DNA from: an uncultured Pseudomonadales bacterium
Lineage (GTDB): Bacteria; Pseudomonadota; Gammaproteobacteria; Pseudomonadales; Azotimanducaceae
Assembly: GCA_958296025.1 (NCBI GenBank)
Contig: OY282430.1
Span: forward strand, 1,674,001 to 1,738,000
Direction: 5' to 3'
DNA length: 64,000 nt
Positions 33,035 through 42,176 of the stretch are shown piece after piece. Position 1 is the stretch's first letter. Each line of letters opens with the position of its first letter. The notes beneath the pieces are model-generated. The model was not told the origin of the DNA. It did no database searches and saw only the letters and a list, made by a program, of their open reading frames with translations. Both the position numbers and the translations under genes were made by a program.

Positions 33035-33048
33035 CCACTATATATAGT
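33035..33048. promoter_or_regulatory. 14-bp perfect palindrome in the divergent promoter region
   Basis: CACTATATATAGTG is fully self-complementary and AT-rich, midway between the TonB receptor (reverse) and the ABC permease (forward). Possible regulator operator or promoter core. The rest of 33009-33260 shows no gene. Confidence 0.55.
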
Positions 33049-33260
33049 GTCTTCTGGTCCGTTTAAAGCACAAGATGTTGTGATTCGAGCGTCAAGTATG
33101 TCACTCCCTTTTCTCCACTCTTCCAATCAGGGCACAGCGCCGAGGCCAACACATCCTTTTTCGCCGGCGGCGGTTCGGGACCCGGGACAGGTCGCCAGTG
33201 CCGTGGAAGGGTTCGTTAAGAGGCTTTGCCTTGGCCGCCGCCGCCGGGTAGGCTGGCCGG

Positions 33261-34211
33261 ATGCAGGCATTCATCGTTCGCCGGTTGTTGGCGCTGGCGC
33301 CCACCCTGATCTTCGCCAGCCTCATCGTCTTCGTCTCCATGCGCCTCATTCCCGGCGACGTGATCGACCTGATGCTGGCGCAGAACGACGTCTCCGGCGG
33401 TCAGGACCGGGCGGCCATCGAAGCGGCCTTGGGCTTGGATCAGCCCCTTTACGCCCAATACTTCCGCTGGTTGGGGGCCGCGTTGCAAGGGGATCTGGGT
33501 CGCTCCCTATGGCGGAACACGCCGGTCGTCGAGCAGTTGGCGGAGACCCTGCCGATCACCTTTGAGTTGGGCTTGCTTGCCTTGGTCGTGGCGCTGAGCG
33601 TGGCCCTGCCCGTCGGCGTCCATTCGGCCATGCGCCAGGACAGCCTGGGGGACTATGCGGCCCGCTCCTTCTCCCTGTTGATGCTGGCCATGCCGAGCTT
33701 CTGGCTGGGCACCTTGGTGATGGTGTTTCCTTCCGTGTGGTGGCGCTGGTCGCCGCCCTTGGAGTACACGCCTTTTTTCGAGCACCCGCTGCGCAACCTT
33801 GCCCACATGATTGTGCCGGCGGCGCTGCTGGGCCTTTCCCTTTCGGCGGTGACCATGCGCATGGTCCGCACCACCATGTTGGAGGTGTTGCGCCAGGACT
33901 ACATCCGCACCGCTCGAGCCAAGGGCTTAAGCGAAACCCTTGTGGTGGTGCGCCACGCCCTGCGCAACGGACTGATTCCGGTGGTCACCCTCATCGGCCT
34001 GCAGGCCCCCTTGCTGATCGGCGGGGCGGTGATCCTTGAGCAGATCTTCGTGGTGCCCGGCATGGGGCTGCTGCTGCTCGAGGCGGTCTTCCAACGGGAC
34101 TATCCGGTTATTTCCGGCGTGTTTCTGGTGGTCGGCGTCGGCGTATTGCTCATCAATTTTCTGGTGGATCTCAGCTACGGCTGGCTGGACCCCAAGGTGC
34201 GCCATCAATGA
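33261..34211 (+). CDS. Peptide/nickel-type ABC transporter permease (DppB-like)
   Basis: 316 residues from ATG 33261. The N-terminus FIVRRLLALAPTLIFASLIV and the cytoplasmic EAA loop region RTARAKGLSETLVVVRHALR, followed by NGLIPVVTLIGLQAPLLIGG, are diagnostic of DppB/OppB permeases; six membrane segments are predicted. It partners with the overlapping DppC-like gene and the family 5 binding protein to form an importer for peptides or related solutes. Substrate not deducible. Confidence 0.93.
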   Translation: MQAFIVRRLLALAPTLIFASLIVFVSMRLIPGDVIDLMLAQNDVSGGQDRAAIEAALGLDQPLYAQYFRWLGAALQGDLGRSLWRNTPVVEQLAETLPITFELGLLALVVALSVALPVGVHSAMRQDSLGDYAARSFSLLMLAMPSFWLGTLVMVFPSVWWRWSPPLEYTPFFEHPLRNLAHMIVPAALLGLSLSAVTMRMVRTTMLEVLRQDYIRTARAKGLSETLVVVRHALRNGLIPVVTLIGLQAPLLIGGAVILEQIFVVPGMGLLLLEAVFQRDYPVISGVFLVVGVGVLLINFLVDLSYGWLDPKVRHQ

Positions 34212-35095
34212 GTGGGCCGGGGGGCGCCGCGGCGCTTAGGCCGGGTGCGGCGGCGGTGGCGTTCAACCTGCGCCTGCTGCGCAGCAAGCCGCTGGGGGCC
34301 TTCGGCGGGGTGGTGTTCCTAGCCTTCCTGCTGTGCGGGGCGTTCGCCGAGGTGCTGGCCCCTTACGGCGCCAACGCAACCGACTTGGCGTTGCGTTTGC
34401 AAGGCCCTTCCGCCGCCCATCCGTTCGGCACCGACCATCTCGGCCGGGACCTGCTTTCGCGCGTGTTGCTGGGCGCCCAGTTGTCCATGCTCGTCGGCGC
34501 TTCGGCGGCGGCCTTGGCCACCTTGATCTCCGTGGCCCTAGGGGTGGCGTCCGGCTACTTCGGCGGCCGCATCGACATGCTCATTCAGCGCTTCGTCGAT
34601 GCTTGGATGCTGTTCCCGGACTTGCTGCTGTTGATTGCGGTCATCTCCGTGGTGGGTCCCGGCATGGTGCAGATCTCCATCGTCTTGGGCTTGCTGTACG
34701 GCATCGCCGGCTCGCGCATCGTCCGCGGCGCCGTGCTCAGCCTGCGGGAGAACATGCACGTTGAGGCGGCCCGCAGCCTGGGCGCCGGGGCTGGGCACAT
34801 TGTCGTGCGGCACATTCTGCCGAACATCATGCCGGTGCTGATCGTGCTGTTCACCACCCGAGTGGGCGCAGCCATCCTCACCGAGGCGGGGCTCTCCTTT
34901 CTCGGCTTGGGGGTGCCGCCGCCGGCTCCCACCTGGGGCGGCATGCTGAGCGGCCCGGGGCGCACCTACCTGTACCTCGGCCCTTGGCTGGCCTTGGCTC
35001 CTGGGCTGTGCCTGACGCTGGTGGTCTATGCCGTCAACGTCTATGGCGACGCCCTGCGGGATCTCCTGGACCCCAGAATGCGGGGCGTCGGATGA
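34208..35095 (+). CDS. Peptide-type ABC transporter permease (DppC-like)
   Basis: 295 residues; its ATG overlaps the stop of the DppB-like gene (ATGA 34208-34211). Family marks are HPFGTDHLGRDLLSRVLLGA near residue 75 and EAARSLGAGAGHIVVRHILP, the EAA loop. FTTRVGAAILTEAGLSFLGL and PTWGGMLS close the protein, as in DppC. Six membrane segments. It completes the channel with DppB-like. Translational coupling through both ends shows a tight operon. Confidence 0.93.
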   Translation: MSGPGGAAALRPGAAAVAFNLRLLRSKPLGAFGGVVFLAFLLCGAFAEVLAPYGANATDLALRLQGPSAAHPFGTDHLGRDLLSRVLLGAQLSMLVGASAAALATLISVALGVASGYFGGRIDMLIQRFVDAWMLFPDLLLLIAVISVVGPGMVQISIVLGLLYGIAGSRIVRGAVLSLRENMHVEAARSLGAGAGHIVVRHILPNIMPVLIVLFTTRVGAAILTEAGLSFLGLGVPPPAPTWGGMLSGPGRTYLYLGPWLALAPGLCLTLVVYAVNVYGDALRDLLDPRMRGVG

Positions 35096-36786
35096 ATCCG
35101 CAGTTGCCCTGCGCAATGCAGCGATGCCTGCCTTGCCTCTTGCTGGGAATGGCTTTGGCCGCTAGCGCGGAAGAGCCGCAGTACGGCGGGTCGCTCAACG
35201 TCGGCACCGTTTTGATCAGCCTCTCCCCACTGTCCTGGGACCCGGCCGACTGGGCTTGGAAGATCAACCACGACACCGGCGCGGTGCGTGAGCAGCTGTT
35301 CGCCGGCGATCTTGAGCAGAGCGTCCGCAAGGGCGGGCGGCATCACTTCACCGCCGAGTCCTACCTGCCGCCGGACGCTTGGCGGGGGGAGTTGGCGGAA
35401 TCCTGGCAGTGGGAGGACCCTTTGACCTTGGTGGTGCGCCTGCGCCGCGGCCCGATGTTCCCGGAAAAGCCCGGCGTGATGCGGGCGCGCCCCCTGCGCG
35501 CCGACGACGTGCTGTTCAGCTTCGACTTGATCAACAACAGCCCCAGGCGCACCAGCGGCTACTTCGACCACATCGAACGGCTGGAAGTGCGCGACGACCA
35601 CACCTTGGCGTTTCGCTTCAAGCACTTCCACGCCGAGTGGGCCTACCGCTTCGGCTACGGCTACCACTCCGGCATCAGCCCGAGGGAGTACGGCGAAGTG
35701 GATGCCAAGGATTGGCGCAACCTCGTGGGCAGCGGCCCCTTCCAGCTGACCGACTACGTTCGCGGCCATGCGCAGCGCTACGGCAAAAACCCCGACTATT
35801 GGGACAGGGAGCCTATCGACGGCGAGCTTTACGCCATCCCCTTCGTCGATGAGGTGATCTACCGCATCATCAAGGACGAGGCCACCTGGTTGACCGCCCT
35901 GCGCACGGGCAAGCTGGACATTCTGGAGGTGATCCGTTGGATCGCCGTGGAGCATCTACGGGAGACCACGCCGGAACTGCAGTGGCGCCGGTATCTGGCC
36001 TCGACGGGCCAGTTCGTGGCCCTGCGGGTGGATCAAAAGCCCTTCGACGACTTGCGTGTGCGCCGTGCGGTCAACTTGGCGGTTAACCAGCGACAGATCG
36101 TCGAACTGTTCTATGGCGGCCATGCGGAGTTGATGGCCTATCCGCAGCATCCCGAATACCGCCCCTACTACCAGCCCTTGGCGGAGATGCCGCCCTCCGT
36201 GCGGGAACTGTTCGGCCACGATCCCGACGAGGCCCGCCGGCTGCTGCGCGAAGCCGGCTATCCGGACGGCTTCTCCGCGGCCATGCAGGTCTGCGCCTGC
36301 AATCCCGAACACATGGAGTTGGCGCCCCTGCTGGCGGACTATCTGGCGGCGGTGGGGGTGCGGCTCAACATCGAGCCCATGGAGTACGCCGCCTTCCTTT
36401 CCGTGATGACCACCGGCAACCATGGCCCGGCCTATCTGATGAGCAGCGGCCACGTCAACCCCACCACTACCCTGCGCAAGAGCTTCAAGAGCGGCCAGCT
36501 ATGGAATCCCGCCCGCTTCTCGGACCCGCAGGTGGATCGCCGAATCGACGCGATTCACCGCACCAGGGATGAGGCGCAGCGCGTGCGCATGGTGCGGGCG
36601 CTGACCTTGGAGATGCTGGACCGCGCCCCCTATCTGTGGCTGCCCGTCGGCTACTACTATAGCGCTTGGTGGCCTTGGGTGCGGAACTACGGCGGCGAAC
36701 TCCGGGTGGGAGCGCAGAGGCCGGGACCAATCTACGCCCGCATCTGGATCGACCGGAAACTGAAGCGCTCCCTTGGCTTCGATTGA
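35092..36786 (+). CDS. Family 5 extracellular solute-binding protein
   Basis: 564 residues from ATG 35092, again overlapping the previous stop (ATGA). A signal peptide (CLPCLLLGMALAASAEE) precedes EPQYGGSLNVGTVLISLSPL. Family 5 hallmarks are SWQWEDPLTLVVRLRRGPMF, LRADDVLFSFDLINNSP and FDDLRVRRAVNLAVNQRQIV. It captures peptide-like ligands in the periplasm for the DppBC-like permease. At 564 residues it lies in the usual range. The start contains a Cys-rich CAMQRCLPC that could be confused with a lipobox, but no typical L-x-G/A-C occurs at the cleavage site. Confidence 0.9.
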   Translation: MNPQLPCAMQRCLPCLLLGMALAASAEEPQYGGSLNVGTVLISLSPLSWDPADWAWKINHDTGAVREQLFAGDLEQSVRKGGRHHFTAESYLPPDAWRGELAESWQWEDPLTLVVRLRRGPMFPEKPGVMRARPLRADDVLFSFDLINNSPRRTSGYFDHIERLEVRDDHTLAFRFKHFHAEWAYRFGYGYHSGISPREYGEVDAKDWRNLVGSGPFQLTDYVRGHAQRYGKNPDYWDREPIDGELYAIPFVDEVIYRIIKDEATWLTALRTGKLDILEVIRWIAVEHLRETTPELQWRRYLASTGQFVALRVDQKPFDDLRVRRAVNLAVNQRQIVELFYGGHAELMAYPQHPEYRPYYQPLAEMPPSVRELFGHDPDEARRLLREAGYPDGFSAAMQVCACNPEHMELAPLLADYLAAVGVRLNIEPMEYAAFLSVMTTGNHGPAYLMSSGHVNPTTTLRKSFKSGQLWNPARFSDPQVDRRIDAIHRTRDEAQRVRMVRALTLEMLDRAPYLWLPVGYYYSAWWPWVRNYGGELRVGAQRPGPIYARIWIDRKLKRSLGFD

Positions 36787-36873
36787 TTAGGGGCGCGCAA
36801 GTGAATGCGCCATGGCAACCTGTGAACCCAAGGCTCCCTTGGACTCCCGGCGAAACTGGGAAAGAGGGCTGAA

Positions 36874-38160
36874 ATGGATGCGCCGCTCTTGCGGATCACC
36901 GATCTGACCGTCACTTTTCCGGTGGAGGAGGGCGGTGCCGGCGCAGTCTGGACCCGGCCTGGGACCGACGCAACCACGGACGCCGTGCCGCCCCCCCGGA
37001 CACGGAAAACGAAAGGCGCTGGGCAAAGCCCTAAGAACGGCGCTGCCCAACGAGGTTCACTCTTGAATTTCCGCGGCGGTCAGAACGGACGATTTCGAGC
37101 CGTGGATGCCCTTTCCCTGCACATTGACGCCGGGGAAGCCTTGGCCTTGGTGGGCGAGAGCGGGTCCGGCAAGAGCGTCACGGCGCTGTCCATTTTGGGC
37201 CTGCTCGACGCTCCCGGACGCATTGAAGGCGGCAGCATCCGCTTTGCCGGCCAGGAGCTGACGGCCTTGAACGGGGCCGGCCTGCGAGCCATCCGCGGCA
37301 ACCGCATCGCCATGATCTTTCAGGAGCCCATGACCTCCCTGAACCCGGCCCTGACCATCGGTGCGCAGGTGGCGGAGCCACTGCGCCTGCACCGTCGCCT
37401 TTCCCGCCGCGAGGCCCGCGGCGAAGCCGTCAGGTTGCTCACCAAGGTGGCCATCCCCGACGCGGCGGCGCGGCTGGATGACTATCCACACCAGTTCTCC
37501 GGCGGCATGAGGCAGCGGGTGATGGTCGCCATGGCGGTCGCCTGCAACCCGGCTCTCGTCATCGCCGACGAACCCACCACGGCCCTTGACGTCACCGTGC
37601 AGGCGCAAATACTGGCCCTGCTGAAGAACCTGACAGGCAGGGCCGGCGTGGAAGGCCGGGAGTCTGGCGAGGCGGCTGGGGAAACCGCGCTCCCGGCCGG
37701 CGGGAGGGGCAGCCCGGTTGCCTCGCCGCGTTCCGAAGAACCGCTGCTGCGGCAAGGAGCGCAACGGCGTCAAGCTGGCTCGAAGGGTGCTGACAGCGGC
37801 CAAGAAGGTGCGGCCTTGCTGCTGATTTCCCACGATCTCGGCGTGGTTGCCGGCTGCGCCGATCGGGTGGCGGTCATGTACGCCGGGCGCATCGTGGAAA
37901 CCGCCCCGGCAGCCACCCTATACGCCGCGCCGCGCCATCCCTACAGCCAAGGCTTGCTGCGCTCCCTGCCGCGCCAGGACGCCCCATCGGGCACCCGCCT
38001 GCAAGCCATCGCCGGGCAGCCGCCGGATCTGGCCGCGTTGCCGCCCGGCTGCGCCTTCGCGCCGCGTTGCCCCCAAGCGCAGGCCATCTGCGTTCAACAG
38101 CGGCCCAAACTGCTGCCCGTGGGCGACCGGAGCGCCGTGGCTTGCCACCTATACGGCTGA
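36874..38160 (+). CDS. Peptide-type ABC transporter ATPase (DppD-like) with two unusual insertions
   Basis: 428 residues, about 100 longer than DppD. Walker A GESGSGKS (94-101), signature FSGGMRQR (208-215), Walker B LVIADEP (228-234) and switch H320 are intact, and the oligopeptide-type C-terminus [18 protein letters not shown] is present. Two low-complexity Gly/Arg/Pro-rich stretches, residues about 18-70 and 255-312, are inserted where relatives have short turns. The second insertion contains a 9-bp inverted repeat in DNA (37654-37662 and 37690-37698). No DppF-type second ATPase follows, so it may work as a homodimer or use one from elsewhere. Confidence 0.87.
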   Translation: MDAPLLRITDLTVTFPVEEGGAGAVWTRPGTDATTDAVPPPRTRKTKGAGQSPKNGAAQRGSLLNFRGGQNGRFRAVDALSLHIDAGEALALVGESGSGKSVTALSILGLLDAPGRIEGGSIRFAGQELTALNGAGLRAIRGNRIAMIFQEPMTSLNPALTIGAQVAEPLRLHRRLSRREARGEAVRLLTKVAIPDAAARLDDYPHQFSGGMRQRVMVAMAVACNPALVIADEPTTALDVTVQAQILALLKNLTGRAGVEGRESGEAAGETALPAGGRGSPVASPRSEEPLLRQGAQRRQAGSKGADSGQEGAALLLISHDLGVVAGCADRVAVMYAGRIVETAPAATLYAAPRHPYSQGLLRSLPRQDAPSGTRLQAIAGQPPDLAALPPGCAFAPRCPQAQAICVQQRPKLLPVGDRSAVACHLYG

Positions 38161-38306
38161 CGCCGCAACGAAAGCGACGGGCGGCGCTTCAGTCCAAGTG
38201 CCGAACCGGCCCCAGGCTGCCGGTCCAACGGGCGGCGTTGGAGGGTTAAGATGTGCGGGCGGGGCGGATTGCCTCGCGTTGCGCAAACAACGAGTGGGGA
38301 TTTGCC

Positions 38307-39506
38307 ATGCAGGTGATGAAGGGTTGGTGGTTGGCTTGGCTGGTGCTGCCCGTGCTGATGTCGGGATGCTCCGGCGGTGAGGACGTGGCGGAGGTCGGTG
38401 GCGCGACGCCCGTGCGCGGCGTGACGGACAGCGAGATCATCCTAGGCACCTATACGGACCTTTCCGGCCCCACCGCCATTTGGGGGGTGGGGGCCACCAA
38501 CGGGGCGCGCATGCGCCTTGATGAGGTCAACGCCGCCGGCGGCGTGCATGGCCGCCGGATTCGCTATGTGGTGGAGGACATGGCCTATCAACTGCCCAAG
38601 GCCATGCAGGCGTACAACAAGCTGGTCAACCGGGACAAGATCTTCGCCATGCTGCTGGCCGTGGGCACGCCGATGAACAACGCCATCATGCCGCAGCAAT
38701 TCGCCGCCGGAGTTCCCAACCTCTTTCCCATCAGCGGCGGGCGGCAGATGGTCGAGCCTTTCCACCGCCTGAAGTTCGCGCAGCGGGGCATCTACTACAA
38801 CGAAGTGCGCGCCGGGGTGAGGTACTTCGTGGAGCAGGAGGGCAAGCGGAACATCTGCATCATCCACCATGACTCCGAGTACGGCCAGGAGATCGTTGAC
38901 GCCACGGAAGAGCAAGCCGCCGCCTTGGGCATGGAGGTGGTGGCGCGGGCGGCGCACAGGCCCACGGAAAGCGAATTCACCGCCGCGGTGCTGCGCCTCA
39001 AGCAGGCGGGCTGCGACCTAGTGACCATGGCCACCGTGCATCGGGACACCATCCTCGTCCTCGACACCGCCCACAAGATGGGCTGGGAGGGCGTCGCCTG
39101 GATGGGCAACAACGCCGCCTACGGGCAGGTGATTGCCGACTGCAAGGGCTGCGACGGCTACTACGTCTTCGTCCACATGGCGAAGATCTATCCCGATGAC
39201 GAGAAGTCCCCAGCGGTGCAGGCTTGGTGGGACGGCTATGTGGCCCGCTACGATGCGGAGCCGGATCTAGCGGCCATGGAGGGCTACCGAGCCGCCGACC
39301 TGACCGTGCTGGCGCTTGAACGGGCCGGGCGCGACCTGACCGTTGACGCCTTGGTTGCCGCCTTGGAGTCCATAGCCGACTACCGGGACATCTTCGGCCA
39401 CCGCCTGTCCTTCTCTCCGGAAAACCATGAAGGCGTTCACGAGAGCGTGCTCTCCCAGGTGCGCGATGGCCGCTTCGTGGTGCTGGCGGAATCCGTCACC
39501 TACTGA
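38307..39506 (+). CDS. LivK-type solute-binding lipoprotein of a HAAT transporter
   Basis: 399 residues from ATG 38307; the frame is open from 38253. The signal peptide with lipobox LPVLMSGC predicts a lipid-anchored protein. DSEIILGTYTDLSGPTAIWG followed by AAGGVHGRRIRYVVEDMAYQ is the type I periplasmic fold of LivK/urea-binding relatives. Ligand could be an amino acid, amide or aromatic acid. It is not beside livMGF (17 kb upstream) but may serve them, or a transporter outside this window. 146 bases separate it from the DppD-like gene. Confidence 0.9.
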   Translation: MQVMKGWWLAWLVLPVLMSGCSGGEDVAEVGGATPVRGVTDSEIILGTYTDLSGPTAIWGVGATNGARMRLDEVNAAGGVHGRRIRYVVEDMAYQLPKAMQAYNKLVNRDKIFAMLLAVGTPMNNAIMPQQFAAGVPNLFPISGGRQMVEPFHRLKFAQRGIYYNEVRAGVRYFVEQEGKRNICIIHHDSEYGQEIVDATEEQAAALGMEVVARAAHRPTESEFTAAVLRLKQAGCDLVTMATVHRDTILVLDTAHKMGWEGVAWMGNNAAYGQVIADCKGCDGYYVFVHMAKIYPDDEKSPAVQAWWDGYVARYDAEPDLAAMEGYRAADLTVLALERAGRDLTVDALVAALESIADYRDIFGHRLSFSPENHEGVHESVLSQVRDGRFVVLAESVTY

Positions 39507-39720
39507 TTGCTCGGATGTCGCCGGCGTTGCCCAGGGCGCACTTGGATGCGGAGCGACTAAACAAATGAGCCAGGTCTTTGCTCGACATCCATCTTCGCGT
39601 TGGGGAGAGGCGACGCGCCCGCCTTCCAGTTTCGATAGGCGGGGGTGCTCCCGATGAGCCTCCCGCCTGTTTTTTGCCGCCTTTGCCGACCGACGTTCCG
39701 CGCGTCTCTGGAGCGTTAGG

Positions 39721-40968
39721 TTGCGTACGCTTCTTTATCAATGCAGCACCGGCATCGGCGGCGACATGCACCTCGCGGCGATGGTCGATTTGGGGGTGCC
39801 GGAGGCCGTGCTGCGGGAGGGTTTGCAACGGTTGCCCTGCGCAGACGAATTCGCGCTTGAATTGAGGCGGTCCAAGAAAATGGGCATCTCAGGGCTGCAA
39901 GCGCGGGTGCGGGACTTGGAGGTGGGGGAGGGAGACAGGGTGGGGGAAGGAGAAAGGATGGGGGACGAGATGTCGTCGTCCGGCCACCGGCACTACGCGG
40001 ACATCCTGAACCTTCTGGACGCCGCCGACCTGGCGCCCGGCGTAGTCGCCCGCGCCAAGGCCATCTTTGCGGAGGTCGCGGTCGCCGAGGCCAAGATTCA
40101 TGACATTCCCATCGAGCGAGTGCATTTCCATGAAGTGGGCGCCGTGGACTCCATCGTCGATGTGGTGGGCGCGGCCATCTGCCTGGAGCATCTGCAGGTG
40201 GAGCAAGTGCTTTGCAGCGTTGTCGAGCTCGGCGGCGGCTTCGTCGATTGCGCCCACGGACGGCTGCCGGTGCCGGCCCCCGCCACCCAGGAAATCCTCA
40301 AGGGCGTTCCCTGCTCCTACGGCGGGGTGGAGGGGGAGGCCACCACCCCCACAGGCGCCGCCATTCTCAAGGCTGCGGTGGACCGCTTCGAGCCGCCGCG
40401 CGCTTTCAGGCCGCAGAACATCGGCTATGGCTTGGGCACCAGGGATTTCCAAGTTCCCAATGTGCTGCGCTTGGTTTTGGGCGAGTGTGCGCAAACGGCG
40501 GTTGGTGGCGGGGACGCCGCCGGCCACGTCAAGATCGAGGCCAACATCGACGACATGAGCCCAGAGGCTTATGAACCCTTGATCGACCATCTGTTGGCCG
40601 AGGGCGCCGACGATGTCTATGTCACACCCATCGTCATGAAGAAATCCCGTCCGGCCATCAACCTAGCGGTGCTCTGCGAGGCGGACCGAGCGGACGCCCT
40701 GGCGGACGCCGTGCTCAACCGCTCCACCACCATCGGCTTGCGGATGCTCGCTTTCGAGAAGCGCGCACTGCCCCGGCGGACCCAGACGGTGGACACCCAG
40801 TTCGGCCCGGTGCGGGTCAAGGTGGTGGTCCAGCCCGACGGCCAGCGCCGCTGGAAGTCGGAGTTCGAGGACGTGCGGCGCATCGCCGCAGAGGCGGGGC
40901 TTGACTACTTGCAGGCCAAGGCAGCGCTGGACTTGCAGATTGCGGAGTCCATCGGCGACGGTCCATGA
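39721..40968 (+). CDS. larC: Nickel pincer cofactor synthesis/nickel-insertion protein LarC
   Basis: 415 residues from TTG 39721 with GGAG about 10 bases upstream. LarC1 is shown by TGIGGDMHLAAMVDLGVPE and VHFHEVGAVDSIVDVVGAAI, with VDCAHGRLPVPAPATQEILK. LarC2 follows with EANIDDMSPEAYEPLIDHLL and VYVTPIVMKKSRPAINLAVL. LarC is a CTP-dependent nickel transferase for lactate racemase-type enzymes. Neither larA, larB nor larE is in the window. A purine-rich linker (39920-39965, residues 68-81) carries a G-quadruplex-like pattern. Confidence 0.9.
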   Translation: MRTLLYQCSTGIGGDMHLAAMVDLGVPEAVLREGLQRLPCADEFALELRRSKKMGISGLQARVRDLEVGEGDRVGEGERMGDEMSSSGHRHYADILNLLDAADLAPGVVARAKAIFAEVAVAEAKIHDIPIERVHFHEVGAVDSIVDVVGAAICLEHLQVEQVLCSVVELGGGFVDCAHGRLPVPAPATQEILKGVPCSYGGVEGEATTPTGAAILKAAVDRFEPPRAFRPQNIGYGLGTRDFQVPNVLRLVLGECAQTAVGGGDAAGHVKIEANIDDMSPEAYEPLIDHLLAEGADDVYVTPIVMKKSRPAINLAVLCEADRADALADAVLNRSTTIGLRMLAFEKRALPRRTQTVDTQFGPVRVKVVVQPDGQRRWKSEFEDVRRIAAEAGLDYLQAKAALDLQIAESIGDGP

Positions 40969-41143
40969 TTGCGCACCCGACTTTGGAATTACCCCAGCCC
41001 GCATATTGCACCAAGCCGCTTGCCCAATGCCGCAAGGCCGTCACTTCAATCTTTGTGACCCTGGGGATTTCCGAACCCGCCGCCCAAGCGTTGACGATGG
41101 GCAACGCGGCGGCTAGCAACATGAAGGCCGGCAGTCTTTTCAT
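40969..41143 (-). pseudogene. Truncated secreted-protein start fused against larC
   Basis: From ATG 41143 the reverse strand reads MKRLPAFMLLAAALPIVNAW then AAGSEIPRVTKIEV, a good signal peptide much like that of the LRR protein. After about 50 residues it runs into the antisense of larC and stops being protein-like. The intergenic repeat at 41213-41246 lies just upstream, as it does upstream of the LRR gene. I read this as a broken surface-protein gene whose body was deleted. The 41144-41258 region holds no other gene. Confidence 0.4.
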
Positions 41144-41212
41144 GCAACGGCGGGCGTCGTTGCGCTTGGCAACTTCCATCTGAGTGATCTCTGTAGGCGA
41201 GACCAAGCCAAT

Positions 41213-41246
41213 CGCCCGCGCCGGTCAACCCCTAGCTATCCTGCCC
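41213..41246. repeat. 34-bp intergenic repeat, copy A
   Basis: Matches 46057-46090 at 30 of 34 positions (shared cores CGCCCGCGC, GTCAACCCCTAG and TCCTGCCC). GTAGGCGA lies just to the left of both copies and AAAGAGGCGG just to the right of both. Confidence 0.8.
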
Positions 41247-41258
41247 ACTAGTGGAGAC

Positions 41259-41286
41259 AAAGAGGCGGCGCTAGGGCCGCCTCTTT
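41259..41286. terminator. Terminator hairpin downstream of the small barrel gene
   Basis: AAAGAGGCGGC (41259-41269) pairs perfectly with GCCGCCTCTTT (41276-41286) over a 6-base loop, 24 bases past the stop at 41311. Confidence 0.75.
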
Positions 41287-41310
41287 GATGCGAAAGGGCG
41301 ATTGAAGCAC

Positions 41311-42081
41311 TCAAAAAGAATACCCCACACCCAACAGCACAACAGGCCAAACCTTGAAGTCGTCCAAATCGTCGCTTAGGTCTTGATGCTCCGTTTCCAA
41401 GTCTGCAATCAGATTGGCCGCTTGTTCGGTAAGAGTGTCGCTTCCCGCAATGACGCGGTTGCACAAGGAACCGCTAATGTTGGCCTCCCCGCGTTTGGAA
41501 ACCATGATTGCGCAATTGCCCAAGCCGGCAGTTGAAAGCGAACCCGAAGCGGAAAGCCTTGGCGCACCTTGAATTAGTACGCCGGCATCAACGAAGAAAC
41601 TTAGCCCTGCCTTGCCCCGGCCTTTGCCGCTGCGCCAACCAATGCCAAAATAAGGCGCAGCTTGGTCGCCGTAGTCCGCTTCAACGCCCATTGCGCCGGA
41701 ATATGTTCGGTCGCCAATTTCCAAATCGACGGCCTCGGCGCCCGCCATAGCGCCGTTGCTGTTCAAGAGAAGCCCGCCGGTCACACGAAAGCCCCGCCCG
41801 CTCCAAGGAAACCAATCAAGCAACGCACCAAAAGATTCAAGTTCAAGGTCGCCGTCATAGTCGTTGCCGCTTACCGTTCTATCAATGTCCAAATCGAAAC
41901 GGTTGTACATGCCTCTAACTGCGCCGCGGCTATGGAAGTCATATCCTGCGGTCAGTCCAAAGCCCAGGGTGCTAGCGTGGCCGCCCACCATAAAGCGGCT
42001 GTTCGGGTCAGTTTCAGCATGGCCCAAAGCCGGCAGCATTGCGGCAAGCATCCAAGCTGTTGCAGTTAGTAGTGTTCTCAT
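41311..42081 (-). CDS. Predicted outer-membrane protein, unknown family
   Basis: 256 residues from ATG 42081. The signal peptide (TATAWMLAAMLPALGHAE) closely resembles that of the LRR protein next door. FMVGGHASTLGFGLTAGYDF, ESFGALLDWFPWSGRGFRVT and the last strand VWPVVLLGVGYSF with terminal Phe all point to a small outer-membrane barrel. Two cysteines (NCAIMVSKRG, LCNRVIAG) may pair in a loop. It shares strand with the LRR gene, lying 95 bases downstream, and ends in its own terminator, so the two are probably co-expressed. Function unknown. Confidence 0.75.
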   Translation of the reverse strand: MRTLLTATAWMLAAMLPALGHAETDPNSRFMVGGHASTLGFGLTAGYDFHSRGAVRGMYNRFDLDIDRTVSGNDYDGDLELESFGALLDWFPWSGRGFRVTGGLLLNSNGAMAGAEAVDLEIGDRTYSGAMGVEADYGDQAAPYFGIGWRSGKGRGKAGLSFFVDAGVLIQGAPRLSASGSLSTAGLGNCAIMVSKRGEANISGSLCNRVIAGSDTLTEQAANLIADLETEHQDLSDDLDDFKVWPVVLLGVGYSF

Positions 42082-42176
42082 TGTCTCATTCCTCTGTGAT
42101 TGGATGGGGAAAGGCCGCCAAGCGCCGAGAAAGGGGAAGAGGTATGGCGCTTGGCGGCTAGGGAAGCATGGGCTAG

